DNA of 64,000 bases, taken from NCBI GenBank assembly GCA_963724945.1, contig CAVRWL010000003.1:868001-932000 (forward strand), read 5' to 3'. This document shows, in pieces, positions 17,343 through 27,181 of this stretch. The translations under genes were made by a program, and so were the position numbers. Source of the stretch: Hyphomicrobium_A sp963724945 (GTDB taxonomy: Bacteria > Pseudomonadota > Alphaproteobacteria > Rhizobiales > Hyphomicrobiaceae). Numbering within the stretch: the first letter of the stretch is position 1; every line of letters begins with the position of its first letter. The notes beneath the pieces are model-generated. The model was not told the DNA's origin, searched no databases, and was given only the letters and a program-made list of their open reading frames with translations.

Positions 17343-17699
17343 TTACCAGGCGAAGTAGATGCCTCCCCGCCGGCGTCGCCGCCATCTCCGGCGCCGCCTC
17401 CGGCGCGGGCCAATCGAGAGCCAGAGCCCTCTCCGGCGTCGCCTCCAGCCCCAACCTCTGCCCCAACCTCTGCGGCGATGGCGCCCCCGCCACGCATCGG
17501 CCTTCGTCGTGCTCGAGACGAGTGCGAGGCTCGAGATGCCGGCGACGCTCAAGCCGTAGGAGCCGATCGAGCTGACGCTGTAGATGACAATCATGGCGAC
17601 GGCCGCGCACACCGCGACCACGCCGCGCCGCAGCCCGCGAGCGAGCTTGCCGAGCCCCTGCGGGACCGCTTTCGTCGCGGCGGCGATTACGTCCTTCAT
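17343..17699 (-). CDS. Small exported or membrane protein with an Arg/Trp/Gly-rich tail
   Basis: A 118-residue protein with a strong GGAGGAAC ribosome-binding site before ATG 17699. The N-terminal half has an amphipathic start (MKDVIAAATKAVPQGLGKLA) and a hydrophobic segment (VVAVCAAVAMIVIYSVSSIG). It ends in a possible signal-peptidase site (STTKADA, near residue 69). The rest is extreme low complexity (WRGRHRRRGWGRGWG, later long Arg runs, then GGIYFAW). Similar Trp/Gly/Arg tails occur in small periplasmic or envelope proteins of Hyphomicrobiales, but I do not recognise a named family. The calculated charge of the tail would be very high, so nucleic acid or anionic polymer binding is possible but unproven. 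Confidence 0.6.
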   Translation of the reverse strand: MKDVIAAATKAVPQGLGKLARGLRRGVVAVCAAVAMIVIYSVSSIGSYGLSVAGISSLALVSSTTKADAWRGRHRRRGWGRGWGWRRRRRGLWLSIGPRRRRRRRWRRRRRGGIYFAW

Positions 17700-17976
17700 G
17701 TGCTTGTTCCTCCGTCCTTGCGTCAGCTCCGGCGTAGAGGCCGGGCTCGACCCCCAACGCCGGCCGCAAGTGCGCCCGAACGCGCTGAGGACAGTTGAAC
17801 TGGCGGCAGTATCGCGCGATCGCGTAAGGATGCCAAGCCGAACTTGTCCTAATCACAAATCCGGTACAAGTCAGAGTGTCGGCACGCGCTCGCAGATCGC
17901 TCGCTCGCACGAGACGCTGGCCTAATGCGGCGCCACGCAATATGAGCTTGGCCGAGCGCGTCTTAGAAGAAGACCG

Positions 17977-19788
17977 ATGCCAACAAAGCCCTCCTACATC
18001 CTCGGGATCAACGCCTACGACCACGACGTCAGCGCCTGTCTCTTGCGTGACGGCACGATCGCGTTCGCCGTCGCCAAGGAGCGCATCACGCGCGACAAGC
18101 ACGACACCGGCTTCTATCAGGAGGTGATCGACTACTGCCTGAAGGCGGAAGGGATCACGCTTCAGGATGTCGATCTCATCGTGCGCAATTGCTACGTGCT
18201 GCCCGTGGGGGACATGGACGCGCGGCTCGCCTACGAGGATGTGCCGGAGTTCATGGACACCAAGGAGCGCGAGCAGGCGCGTTCGAGCCCGCTTTATCTG
18301 ACAAAATCCGATCATGTGGTGTCCGTGTCCCACCATCTGGCGCATGCCTACAGCGCGTTTGCAGCCTCGCCCTTTGCCGACGGCGTCGTGATGGTCGTGG
18401 ACGGCGTCGGCAACTACTGCGCCGACGTGAGCGAGCCGAGCCAGCTGACAGATAACGTGCATCCGCTTGCGCGCGAATCAGAGAGCTACTACGCCTTCAG
18501 CGGCTCAACGCTTACGACCTTGAAAAAGGTCTGGCTCGAGCCGACGCGCGGCTTCCTGAGCGACGAGTTCTTTTTTATGCCCGGGCTCGGCGCGCTCTAC
18601 AGCCGGGTGTCGAGCTACATTTTCGCCGACTGGAACAAGTGTGGTGAGGTGATGGGGCTTGCGCCTTACGGCCGCCCCGACCGGGTGAAGCCGCTCGCGT
18701 ATGTGCGCGATGGTGAGCTCATCGTGCCGGAGTGGACGGCCGAGTTCAACGCGCCGTGGCTGGCGGATAAGGATCCGGACTGGGAGAAGAGCGGCTCACG
18801 GTCGCATTGGGAGGACCTCGCCTTTAAGGTGCAAGACGATACCGAGACGGTGCTTCTTGAGCGCGCCAAGTGGCTGCGCGAGACGACAGGAGCGAGGAAC
18901 CTGTGCATCGCCGGCGGCGTCGGCCTCAACTGCGTTGCGAACGGGCGGATCGTGCGCGAGGCGGGTTTCGACAACGTCTGGATCCAGCCGGCCTCTGGCG
19001 ACGATGGGATCGCGATCGGCTGCGCCTACTACGGCCATCTGGCGATCAAGGGTGCCCCACGCTCGTTCGTGATGGCCGACGCTTATCTCGGGCGCCGCTA
19101 CAACGACGAGGACGTGGACGCGGCGCTTGCCACCGGGCTCGTCCCTTTCGAGACGACCGCGCGCAGGAGCAAGGACGTCTGCACGGAGGCGGCAGGCCTA
19201 TTGGCGCAAGGTCGGGTGCTCGGCTGGTTCCAGGGGCGATCCGAGTTTGGGCCGCGCGCGCTCGGCAACCGCTCGATCCTCGCCGACCCGCGCGACGCCA
19301 AGATGAAGGACACGCTCAACAGTCGCGTCAAGCACCGACAGGCCTTTCGCCCCTTTGCGCCGATCGTTCTCGCCGAGCGCGCGCACGAGATTTTCGAGGG
19401 CGAGGAGGAATCACCCTTCATGCTGATCGCCAAGCGCGTGCGCGAGGCTTGGAAGGACAAGATCCCGGCGATCGTTCACGTCGATGGCACTGCGCGCGTG
19501 CAGACGGTGCGGGCCGAGAGCAACGAGCGCCTCTATCGCCTGCTGAAAGCCTTCGAGGCGCTCACAGGCGTGCCCGTTCTCATCAATACCTCCTTCAACG
19601 TCAAGGGCGAGCCCATCGTCGAGGCGCCGCGCGACGCGATCGAGTGCTTTCTTTCGACCGGCATCGACGATCTCGTCATTCACGACAGGCTCGTGGCAAA
19701 GACCGCCCTCCATCGCGCGCTCGCGCCCGTCATGGGCATGTACTCCGACATTGCGGTGATCGTGCGCGCAGGCTTCAGCGCCGATTGA
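17977..19788 (+). CDS. NodU/CmcH-type carbamoyltransferase
   Basis: A 603-residue member of the NodU/CmcH/TobZ family, which transfers carbamoyl from carbamoyl phosphate to hydroxyl groups of sugars or antibiotics through a carbamoyl-adenylate intermediate. The N-terminal Kae1-like half has GINAYDHDVSACLLRDG, HHLAHAYSAF near residue 117 and VMVVDGVGN. GGVGLNCVANGRI is the nucleotide-binding loop near 308. The C-terminal half carries RSEFGPRALGNRSILADPR near 421 and VLINTSFNVKGEPIVE. Both halves look complete. The start is ATG 17977 after GAAGAAG. No nod, antibiotic or polysaccharide genes flank it, so the acceptor cannot be inferred; a surface glycan or small metabolite is possible. Confidence 0.9.
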   Translation: MPTKPSYILGINAYDHDVSACLLRDGTIAFAVAKERITRDKHDTGFYQEVIDYCLKAEGITLQDVDLIVRNCYVLPVGDMDARLAYEDVPEFMDTKEREQARSSPLYLTKSDHVVSVSHHLAHAYSAFAASPFADGVVMVVDGVGNYCADVSEPSQLTDNVHPLARESESYYAFSGSTLTTLKKVWLEPTRGFLSDEFFFMPGLGALYSRVSSYIFADWNKCGEVMGLAPYGRPDRVKPLAYVRDGELIVPEWTAEFNAPWLADKDPDWEKSGSRSHWEDLAFKVQDDTETVLLERAKWLRETTGARNLCIAGGVGLNCVANGRIVREAGFDNVWIQPASGDDGIAIGCAYYGHLAIKGAPRSFVMADAYLGRRYNDEDVDAALATGLVPFETTARRSKDVCTEAAGLLAQGRVLGWFQGRSEFGPRALGNRSILADPRDAKMKDTLNSRVKHRQAFRPFAPIVLAERAHEIFEGEEESPFMLIAKRVREAWKDKIPAIVHVDGTARVQTVRAESNERLYRLLKAFEALTGVPVLINTSFNVKGEPIVEAPRDAIECFLSTGIDDLVIHDRLVAKTALHRALAPVMGMYSDIAVIVRAGFSAD

Positions 19789-19797
19789 AGCCGGCCT

Positions 19798-21423
19798 TTA
19801 GGGCCGCTCGCCCGACATGCGGTCGAGCAGCGCGGTCAGCGGACGCGAGAAGACGACGACGGCGATCGTGAGCGCCGTGACCGCTATTCCGACGATGCCG
19901 AAGTATACGAGCTTGGTGGAGAGCGGAGCTTCGGCCGCCGCGATGAGGTTCATACCGAGAAAGCCCGTGGCGATAGTGCCGATCAGGCCGACGATCGTCA
20001 CCGCCGTGAGCCGGTGGATGGTACCGCTCTGCCGGCGCAGGATATCGCTGTCGAGATACTGGACCATATCGAATATCTCGCCGCGCAGCTCCTTGTAGAG
20101 ATCGTCGTTGCCGAGATGCATGCGCTGCAAACGGAAGAGGTCGCGCGTCTGTACCTGGTCTGAAACCTCGGTGAACCAGTAGCGCTGCGTGAAGCGCATG
20201 AAGGCTTCCTGCAGCCGATAGGTCTCACGGCGAAATTGCGCCGCAGAATCGGCACTCTTGATCTCGAGCAGCTTGATTGCCGCAGCCAGCCGATCCGACA
20301 ACATGAGCAGTGCGGCCTTCTGAAAGTGGCTCATAAGAAACAGGAGGAAATACTGGTGCCGGAACTGGCCCAACAGGCCGCGTTCGTTGTCCTCGCGGCT
20401 TGAAGTAGCGCCGGCCACGATGGTGAAAGCGTGACCGGAGAGCAGGAAGCGCGTATTCGCGCCTTGCATTTCGGTGCCCTCGTGGAAATAGCGATCGTAG
20501 CAATTGCGCGCTTCGAAATCATGCAGGAAGCGCTCGGCGTACGGCGCGTTGCCGTTTGAGCTCGGTCCGGCGGCAAACGCGAGGCGCATGAAGTCGACTC
20601 GCTTTAGATCCCACAGGCGATCAACTGTCAGATAAGTCATGACGGGCATGCGGTAGTACTCGATCTGGCGAAAGCTTAGCGGATTCTTTTGGTCGGGTTC
20701 CCCGGCTCGCAAGGGCCGCAGCAGAAACTCCCAGTGTGCCGCAAAGCACGGCGATCTGTGGTGGCCGACGAATTCGAGATAGCGATTCCGATCCTCGTAG
20801 TCGGAGGTGGCGAGCACGTTTCCGCTTCTGTCGAGCCATTCGACGCGCTCGGGGCAATGGAGCGGTCTGCCGCTCTCGGTCCAGCCGGGAGGGTACGCGC
20901 GGCCGACGCGGTACATGATCTCGTGCACCGCGGCAAGCGGAAGATTGGATGCAAAGAATTCGCATGCGAGGATGACGGCGTCGACATCGTGAAAGAAGTG
21001 CAGGTCGATATGCGCGACCTCGCAAGTGATCGGCTCACTTCCTTTGTCGAGCGTGATGCGCAGCGCACCGACATCGGTACGGCGGTAGAGCCGCAGCGGA
21101 GCGTCGCCTCGCCCAAGCTCGCGCACGGGCCCCGGAGCATCGCCGTAAAGAAAGCGCTGCACGTGCGGCAGAAAGCTGACGAACTCGCGATAGTGCCGTT
21201 CTTGAAATGCACCCTGAATGCCGAACTCGTCATCGACGAGCGTCCAATTGCTACCGGCCAGTCTTTCGAACAGTGCGTCCGCCGTCTCTTGCCGGCCTCC
21301 CTTCCTCGCCGTCAGGATCTGGATTGGCCATAGGACGATATGGCGACAGTGGCGCGCAACGCGGGGCTGCGGCTCAGGCAGATCCCCCTTTGCCGCGAGA
21401 GAGTTCGTATCATCCAAGCGCAA
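19798..21423 (-). CDS. CorA-like membrane protein with a large N-terminal soluble domain
   Basis: A 541-residue protein. The first 400 residues look soluble, mixed alpha/beta, with DALFERLAGSNWTLVDDEFGIQG near the start and RYWFTEVSDQVQTRDLFRL before the membrane part. The C-terminus has two membrane helices: TIVGLIGTIATGFLGMNL, carrying a GMN motif at 490-492, and YFGIVGIAVTALTIAVVVF. Two C-terminal helices with GMN ending the first loop is the hallmark of CorA-type Mg2+/Co2+ channels, so I infer a divergent CorA-superfamily member. Overall length is well above the 320-370 residues usual for CorA. It converges on the carbamoyltransferase gene, with only 9 bp between the stops. Confidence 0.7.
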   Translation of the reverse strand: MRLDDTNSLAAKGDLPEPQPRVARHCRHIVLWPIQILTARKGGRQETADALFERLAGSNWTLVDDEFGIQGAFQERHYREFVSFLPHVQRFLYGDAPGPVRELGRGDAPLRLYRRTDVGALRITLDKGSEPITCEVAHIDLHFFHDVDAVILACEFFASNLPLAAVHEIMYRVGRAYPPGWTESGRPLHCPERVEWLDRSGNVLATSDYEDRNRYLEFVGHHRSPCFAAHWEFLLRPLRAGEPDQKNPLSFRQIEYYRMPVMTYLTVDRLWDLKRVDFMRLAFAAGPSSNGNAPYAERFLHDFEARNCYDRYFHEGTEMQGANTRFLLSGHAFTIVAGATSSREDNERGLLGQFRHQYFLLFLMSHFQKAALLMLSDRLAAAIKLLEIKSADSAAQFRRETYRLQEAFMRFTQRYWFTEVSDQVQTRDLFRLQRMHLGNDDLYKELRGEIFDMVQYLDSDILRRQSGTIHRLTAVTIVGLIGTIATGFLGMNLIAAAEAPLSTKLVYFGIVGIAVTALTIAVVVFSRPLTALLDRMSGERP

Positions 21424-21557
21424 GGCCCCCCAAGCCGCTTTCCTTCCGTCACGTTGCGTGACGGCGATGCGCAGTCCGAGCCCTTATAAGAGCCGCTCCA
21501 TGTCAGTTTTGCGACGGCTCGTCGGCGCGCTGCACGAAGCCGCGCAGAGCCGGGGTG

Positions 21558-22481
21558 TCAGGCGGCCACGGCGACACGGATGCGAAAGGTTGCGCGGAAG
21601 CTGCTGCCGGGCGCCACGAGCCGCAGACCATCGCCGCTGACGAGTGCGTTCGTCGGCGCGGTCATCGGCTCGAGCGCGATAAAGTCCTTGTCCTTGGGTG
21701 CGTAGACCTGCGTGTGCGTGAAGCCTTCGATGAGCTCCACGCAGATGCGGCGCCCCGATCCGGCGATCGAAAGGCTGGCGTTCTGGCCGAGCAAGGCGAA
21801 CCCGTCGTCGAAATCGTGAGTGCCGAGGGCAGTCTCGAGGCCAGAGAAGGGCTCCTTGGCTCCGGTGGGAATGCCGCACTTATCGAGCACCAGCCGGCGC
21901 ATGGGCGGCAGATGCAGGCGCCAGTCGGCGCGCGCCGCCTCCGGCAGGCCGACGTAAGGATGAAAACCGAAGCTGACGGGCACGGGGTGATTGCCGGCCT
22001 GCACCATGGTCGCGATGGTGAGGCCATCGGCTTGGAGGCTCGCCATCATCCCCAGGCGGTGGCGATAGGGGAAGATTGCCAGCAGGTCCGCGTGCGACCA
22101 GTCGAGGCCGGCAATCAGAAGATCTGCGCGTTTCTCGATGACGGCCCACTTGAGCCGCGCCCAGGGCACGCCATGGATCGGCAGACCGTTATCGTCGAAG
22201 TGGAGGAGCGGCGAGGACGCATCGATCGTGACGGACTGTCCTGCGGCCGCGTAGGCTCGCGCGGCGAGCCGGTTGGCCCAAGGGTAGAGCAGCGGGATGC
22301 CCGCGGTGCTCCCCTTCGCGGCGGCGGCGGGCAGATCGTCGATGCGCCGCAAAACTTCCAGGCCTTTATGGCGCAGCGAGACGCCGAGCATGCCGAAGCT
22401 CGGCGCAAATCGCGCCTCGAGATCGCGGTTCGAAAGCACTGCCCCCTCAGGGTCGTCCAGCGGATTGGCGGGCAACGTCAT
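21558..22481 (-). CDS. Aldose 1-epimerase (galactose mutarotase family)
   Basis: A 307-residue protein. Family features are FAPSFGMLGVSLRHKGLEVL near the N-terminus, GIPLLYPWANRLAA, the GLPIHGVPWARLKW substrate-loop region and PVSFGFHPYVGLP, where a conserved His is expected to act as the general acid. FIALEPMTAPTNAL near the C-terminus contains the Glu expected to act as base. These enzymes interconvert alpha and beta anomers of free or phosphorylated hexoses in the cytoplasm. ATG 22481 begins MTLPANPLDDPEGAVL and lies two bases after the upstream amidase stop, so the genes are co-transcribed, although no metabolic link to agmatine is obvious. Confidence 0.88.
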   Translation of the reverse strand: MTLPANPLDDPEGAVLSNRDLEARFAPSFGMLGVSLRHKGLEVLRRIDDLPAAAAKGSTAGIPLLYPWANRLAARAYAAAGQSVTIDASSPLLHFDDNGLPIHGVPWARLKWAVIEKRADLLIAGLDWSHADLLAIFPYRHRLGMMASLQADGLTIATMVQAGNHPVPVSFGFHPYVGLPEAARADWRLHLPPMRRLVLDKCGIPTGAKEPFSGLETALGTHDFDDGFALLGQNASLSIAGSGRRICVELIEGFTHTQVYAPKDKDFIALEPMTAPTNALVSGDGLRLVAPGSSFRATFRIRVAVAA

Positions 22482-22483
22482 CG

Positions 22484-23344
22484 CTACACGATGCTCTTGG
22501 CGTAAAGGTCGGGGCGGCGGTCGCGGAAGAAGCCCCAGTCGGCGCGGTAGCCGGCGATCTCGTCGAGGTCGAACGTGTACATGAGCACGCCCTCGTCGTC
22601 CTCGCCGAGGCTTGCGACGAGCTCGCCGCGGTGGTCGGCGATGAAGGAATGCCCGTAGAACTTCTGCGTGACGCCGTCGTTGTTCTCGAGCCCGATGCGG
22701 TTGGCGGCGATGACCGGCACGGCGTTGGCAACCGCATGGCCCTGCATAGCGCGCTGCCACTGCAAGTGCGTATCGAGGCTCGCGTCATAGGGCTCAGAGC
22801 CGATGGCCGTCGGATAGAGCAGCACCTCGGCGCCCGCCAGCACCATGGCGCGGGCGGCCTCCGGGTACCACTGGTCCCAGCAGATGCCGACGCCGATGGC
22901 GCCGGCTTGGGTCTTCCACGCCTTGAAGCCGGTGTCGCCGGGATTAAAGTAGTACTTCTCCTGATAGCCGGGGCCGTCGGGGATATGGCTCTTGCGGTAG
23001 ACACCGAGGATGGCGCCGTCGGCGTCCACGATCGCGACGCTGTTGTAGTAGCGCGGGCCGTCCTTCTCGAAGAAGGAGGTGGGAATGACGACGCCGAGCT
23101 CGCGCGCGAGCTTCTGCATGGCAACGACGCACGGGTGCTCGGCCGTGGGGTAGGCGGTCTTGAACCACTTCGGATCTTGTCTGGTGCAGAAGTAGATGCC
23201 CTGGAACAGCTCGGACGGCAGCACGACTTGCGCGCCCGCCCGCGCCGCCTCGCGCACGAACGCTTCGGTCTTGGCGATATTTGCCGCCATGTCGGGACCG
23301 TAGGCCGTCTGGATGGCCGCGACCGTCAATGAGCGCTTCGTCAT
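22484..23344 (-). CDS. aguB: N-carbamoylputrescine amidase
   Basis: A 286-residue nitrilase-superfamily enzyme that hydrolyses N-carbamoylputrescine to putrescine, CO2 and ammonia. The catalytic triad is visible as Glu 45 (LPSELFQG), Lys 118 (YRKSHIPDGPGYQEKYYF) and Cys 155 (GVGICWDQWYPEAAR). The long IPDGPGYQEKYYF segment and FYGHSFIADHRGE are characteristic of the AguB branch rather than generic nitrilases. Length is typical. It starts directly at the aguA stop (TAG then ATG), so the two steps of the agmatine-to-putrescine pathway are encoded as a tight operon. Confidence 0.95.
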   Translation of the reverse strand: MTKRSLTVAAIQTAYGPDMAANIAKTEAFVREAARAGAQVVLPSELFQGIYFCTRQDPKWFKTAYPTAEHPCVVAMQKLARELGVVIPTSFFEKDGPRYYNSVAIVDADGAILGVYRKSHIPDGPGYQEKYYFNPGDTGFKAWKTQAGAIGVGICWDQWYPEAARAMVLAGAEVLLYPTAIGSEPYDASLDTHLQWQRAMQGHAVANAVPVIAANRIGLENNDGVTQKFYGHSFIADHRGELVASLGEDDEGVLMYTFDLDEIAGYRADWGFFRDRRPDLYAKSIV

Positions 23345-24361
<1,017 letters not shown>

Positions 24362-24370
24362 TCTCTGCAC

Positions 24371-24724
24371 CTCTTTACTGAGGATCGATCAAGCTTGTCC
24401 TTGGCCGACCTCTTGTCGCGAGCACATATCGTTAGCGATCGCAGTGAGAACCAGTGGCGGCAGCATGAACCACGGCGGGGGCTTGCTGGCAACCGGCGGA
24501 CTTTGCGTGGGCTCCACGGCGCCTTTGAGAAACAATGAACGAAATCTCTCGAACCCGTTCGCGGAGGCCTGAGATTTTTGTGCGCTTCGTGAACCGTTTC
24601 TTTCCCCTCTCCGCAACTAGCCAGCTTTGCAAGGTGGGCTTCGGCCTATCTTGGCTTCCATCTCAAGCCCGTTTGGCCGCCCAAGCCTGCTCGGATGATC
24701 GGGCTTTGCTCAGAGAGGGACGAC
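24371..24724. other. Divergent intergenic region between aguA and the LTxxQ-like gene
   Basis: About 354 bp that should contain the promoters of both flanking genes. A 35-codon plus-strand frame from ATG 24463 and a 75-codon minus-strand frame at 24389-24616 are present but show no family resemblance or good signals. I see no convincing sigma-70 promoter, operator repeat or RNA gene. Confidence 0.4.
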
Positions 24725-26131
24725 ATGCTTCGCAGTTCGCCGGTTGCGCTGTTCGCCAGCGTTTCGCTCGCCGCCCTATGCTGGTCATCCGATGGCTTCG
24801 CGCGCGGCGGCGGTCACTTCGGAGGCGGCGGACATTTCGGCGGCGGCGGCCGCTTCGGGGGCGAGCGCTTCGGTGGCCGTGGGGAGTTCCGCGAGCGCGA
24901 GGTCCGCAGGCCGGAGGGAGAGCACCGGCGCGAGGAGGCGCGCAGGCCCGAGGAGCACAGGGAGGATGCCCGCCGCCACGAGGAGGGCGAGCACCACGAG
25001 GAGGCGCGCGAGCATCACGAGGACGCCGGGCACCATGACCTCGCCAACCGCGAGCGGGACCTGCGCCATCCCGTGAACGTCGGACACTGGGACCACAACC
25101 AGTTCGCGAACAATCGCTGGGGCGGCCACAACTTCAACTGCAACGGCTGCCGCTGGGGCTGGGCCGGCGCCGTGTTCTGGCCGTTCGCCCTCGGCGATAT
25201 CTTCTCCTACGCCTGGTGGCCCTACGACGGCACGCCCGCATTCTGGAACTACGGCCTCAACTACATCGTGACCGGCCTCTTCTGGCCCTACGGCGCCTAT
25301 CAATGGCCGGATGGCTACGGCGCCTACGCGTGGTCGGGCGACAATAATTCCTACCAGGTTGGGCGGGAGACGCATGAGAACGTCACCAGCGGCGGGCCGG
25401 CCGACGGGAGCGATCTGGCGCAATCGGCCACGGATAGCTCGACGCAACTCGCGCAGTCGTGCGCCGGGTTTGCGCCGGGCGTCGGCAGCCTGCCGTTGGA
25501 TCAGATCGCTGCGACGGTGAAGCCGAAAGAGAGCCAGCGTGCGGCCTTCGACGATCTCAAGGCGGCCTCCGCCAAGGCCGATACGATCCTCAAGGGCGCG
25601 TGCCCCAATGAACCGCCGCTGACGCCGGTCGGACGCCTCGACGCGCTGCAGAAGCGCCTCGAGGCGATGGACCAGGCGGTCGATACCTTGCAGGAGCCGT
25701 TCGCAAAGTTCTCGAGCGCGCTCGACGAGGAGCAGCGCAAGGCGCTCGCCAGCATGGGTTCCAAAGACGGCGGTCCCGATAAGGAGATGGGCGACATCGG
25801 CCGCTGCGTCGATGAGGGCCAGGAGTTCGTCGACCTGCCGGCTCAGGAGATCGCGCAGTCCGTGAAGCCCGACGCCAAGCAGAGCGCCGCGCTCGACAAG
25901 CTCGAGTCGGTGTCAGCGCAGGCCGCCGAGACGCTGCGGTCGGGATGCCCGACGAGTATCCCAGCGACGCAGGAAGCGCGGCTCGAGGCTATGGACCAGC
26001 GGCTGCACCAGACGATCGTCGCAGTGAACGAGGTGCGCCCGGCGCTGGTGGGCTTCTACGATTCACTCAGCGACGAGCAGAAGGCGCGCTTCAATACGTT
26101 GCCGTCGGAGCCGACTGCGAAGAGCCCTTGA
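24725..26131 (+). CDS. Exported protein with Gly/His-rich N-terminus and two tandem LTxxQ-like modules
   Basis: A 468-residue protein with a signal peptide (MLRSSPVALFASVSLAALCW, then SSDGFA) and a GAGGG ribosome-binding site. After the signal comes a GGGHFGGGGHFGGGGRFGG repeat, then a long Arg/Glu/His-rich charged stretch (EEARRPEEHREDARRHEEGE), then a Trp/Tyr/Asn-rich block (VGHWDHNQFANNRWGG, YAWWPYDGTPAFWNYG). The second half contains two copies of an alpha-helical module of about 100 residues. The first is SLPLDQIAATVKPKESQRAA to EEQRKAL, and the second DLPAQEIAQSVKPDAKQSAA to SDEQKARFN. Each has a paired Cys and ends in an LTxxQ-like motif, as in Spy/CpxP-type periplasmic proteins. A role in envelope stress or metal binding is inference only. 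Confidence 0.75.
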   Translation: MLRSSPVALFASVSLAALCWSSDGFARGGGHFGGGGHFGGGGRFGGERFGGRGEFREREVRRPEGEHRREEARRPEEHREDARRHEEGEHHEEAREHHEDAGHHDLANRERDLRHPVNVGHWDHNQFANNRWGGHNFNCNGCRWGWAGAVFWPFALGDIFSYAWWPYDGTPAFWNYGLNYIVTGLFWPYGAYQWPDGYGAYAWSGDNNSYQVGRETHENVTSGGPADGSDLAQSATDSSTQLAQSCAGFAPGVGSLPLDQIAATVKPKESQRAAFDDLKAASAKADTILKGACPNEPPLTPVGRLDALQKRLEAMDQAVDTLQEPFAKFSSALDEEQRKALASMGSKDGGPDKEMGDIGRCVDEGQEFVDLPAQEIAQSVKPDAKQSAALDKLESVSAQAAETLRSGCPTSIPATQEARLEAMDQRLHQTIVAVNEVRPALVGFYDSLSDEQKARFNTLPSEPTAKSP

Positions 26132-26141
26132 GCAAAGGGGA

Positions 26142-27080
26142 TCATGAGAGCGGGCGCGGCGTGCCGGCGATTCCCAACCGGCACTCGAGCGACTTGCGAT
26201 CCCAGCTTCCGAGCCGGGCGGCCGCGTCGTACGTAGTCTCAAGGAAGCGCAGCAGGCATTGGTCGGGATCGGGGGCGCTGCGCACGACGCTGTAGGGCAG
26301 AATGAACTCGCCGGCGGTTCGATCGAAGAAGGCATCATCCGGCGCAATGCGCGCGGACGCGAACCCCTCCGGCGCCGGGTACGCGTAAGAGTAGAACGCC
26401 GGATAGTCGACCGGCCCTCCGCCCGGCCAAAACCCAGCAGAGCTCACCTCGTGCGAATAGGCCTCGCGCGTCACGGCGTCGGGTAGCCCCGGGATGCCGC
26501 CCGGATGCATCGGCGCGCGGCGGCCGGAGAAACGCGTGACGGCAAGGTCGAAGCTGCCCCAAAAAAGATGAACAGGGCTGACCTTTCCGATAAAGCCCGT
26601 GCGGAAATACTTGAGCACGCGATCGCATTGGACAAGCACGCGCCAAAATGTATGTGCGGCGTTCGCATCGTAGGACGCATGGACCGTGTCCATTGCGAAG
26701 GGAATAGCGTCGACAATCTCATTTGGCGTGCCGTTGATCTCGATGCGAGCCCCGAGCTCATCCGTCAAAGCCAAAAACCGCCCATAGAACTGTGCGACGG
26801 TCATGGGCTCAAGCGCAAAGGAGGCGCGCGCGCCGTCGGTCGCAGTGCCGATGAGGGCATTATCGATGAAATCAAAGTCGAACTGCACGCCGCGGCTCCC
26901 GGCCGGGATCAGCGACGTGGTCAAGCCGCGGGCCGTCACGTAGAGCGTCGCGTGCCAGGAATGGTTGATCCAGGGCGTGCGCGCTAAGCGATACTTGCCG
27001 ACGATCTGCGTCCACAGGTGCAGCGTGGCGCACGTGTCCTTCCAGGGCTCGAAGGGAATGTCGGGCCAGTCGTCCGTCAT
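26142..27080 (-). CDS. DUF5996 family protein
   Basis: About 312 residues. The N-terminus WPDIPFEPWKDTCATLHLWTQIVGKYRLAR matches the remembered DUF5996 opening. Further conserved-looking segments are NHSWHATLYVTARGLTTSLIP, FDFIDNAL and SPVHLFWGSFDLAVTRFSGR, then APMHPGG. No signal peptide or membrane helix is apparent, so it is probably cytoplasmic. Its biochemical function is not known to me. Start ATG 27080 follows a GGAG and is preferred over ATG 27101. It converges on the LTxxQ-like gene with 10 bp between the stops. Confidence 0.85.
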   Translation of the reverse strand: MTDDWPDIPFEPWKDTCATLHLWTQIVGKYRLARTPWINHSWHATLYVTARGLTTSLIPAGSRGVQFDFDFIDNALIGTATDGARASFALEPMTVAQFYGRFLALTDELGARIEINGTPNEIVDAIPFAMDTVHASYDANAAHTFWRVLVQCDRVLKYFRTGFIGKVSPVHLFWGSFDLAVTRFSGRRAPMHPGGIPGLPDAVTREAYSHEVSSAGFWPGGGPVDYPAFYSYAYPAPEGFASARIAPDDAFFDRTAGEFILPYSVVRSAPDPDQCLLRFLETTYDAAARLGSWDRKSLECRLGIAGTPRPLS

Positions 27081-27181
27081 TTCTCCAGCCTCCGACACCA
27101 TCTGCCGCTTTCTACCATCGTGCAGCCACGTTGCGGTGCCGATATCACCAGTGGCGGGTGGCGGAACTGTCGGCGGAAGCT

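Noticed and set aside
17977..21423. Possible nodulation or antibiotic island around the NodU-type gene
   Set aside because: No other nod, noe, polyketide, peptide-synthetase or transport genes are present, so family membership alone does not support this.
24389..24616. 75-codon minus-strand frame upstream of aguA
   Set aside because: No good start signal, no family resemblance, and it occupies the divergent promoter region.
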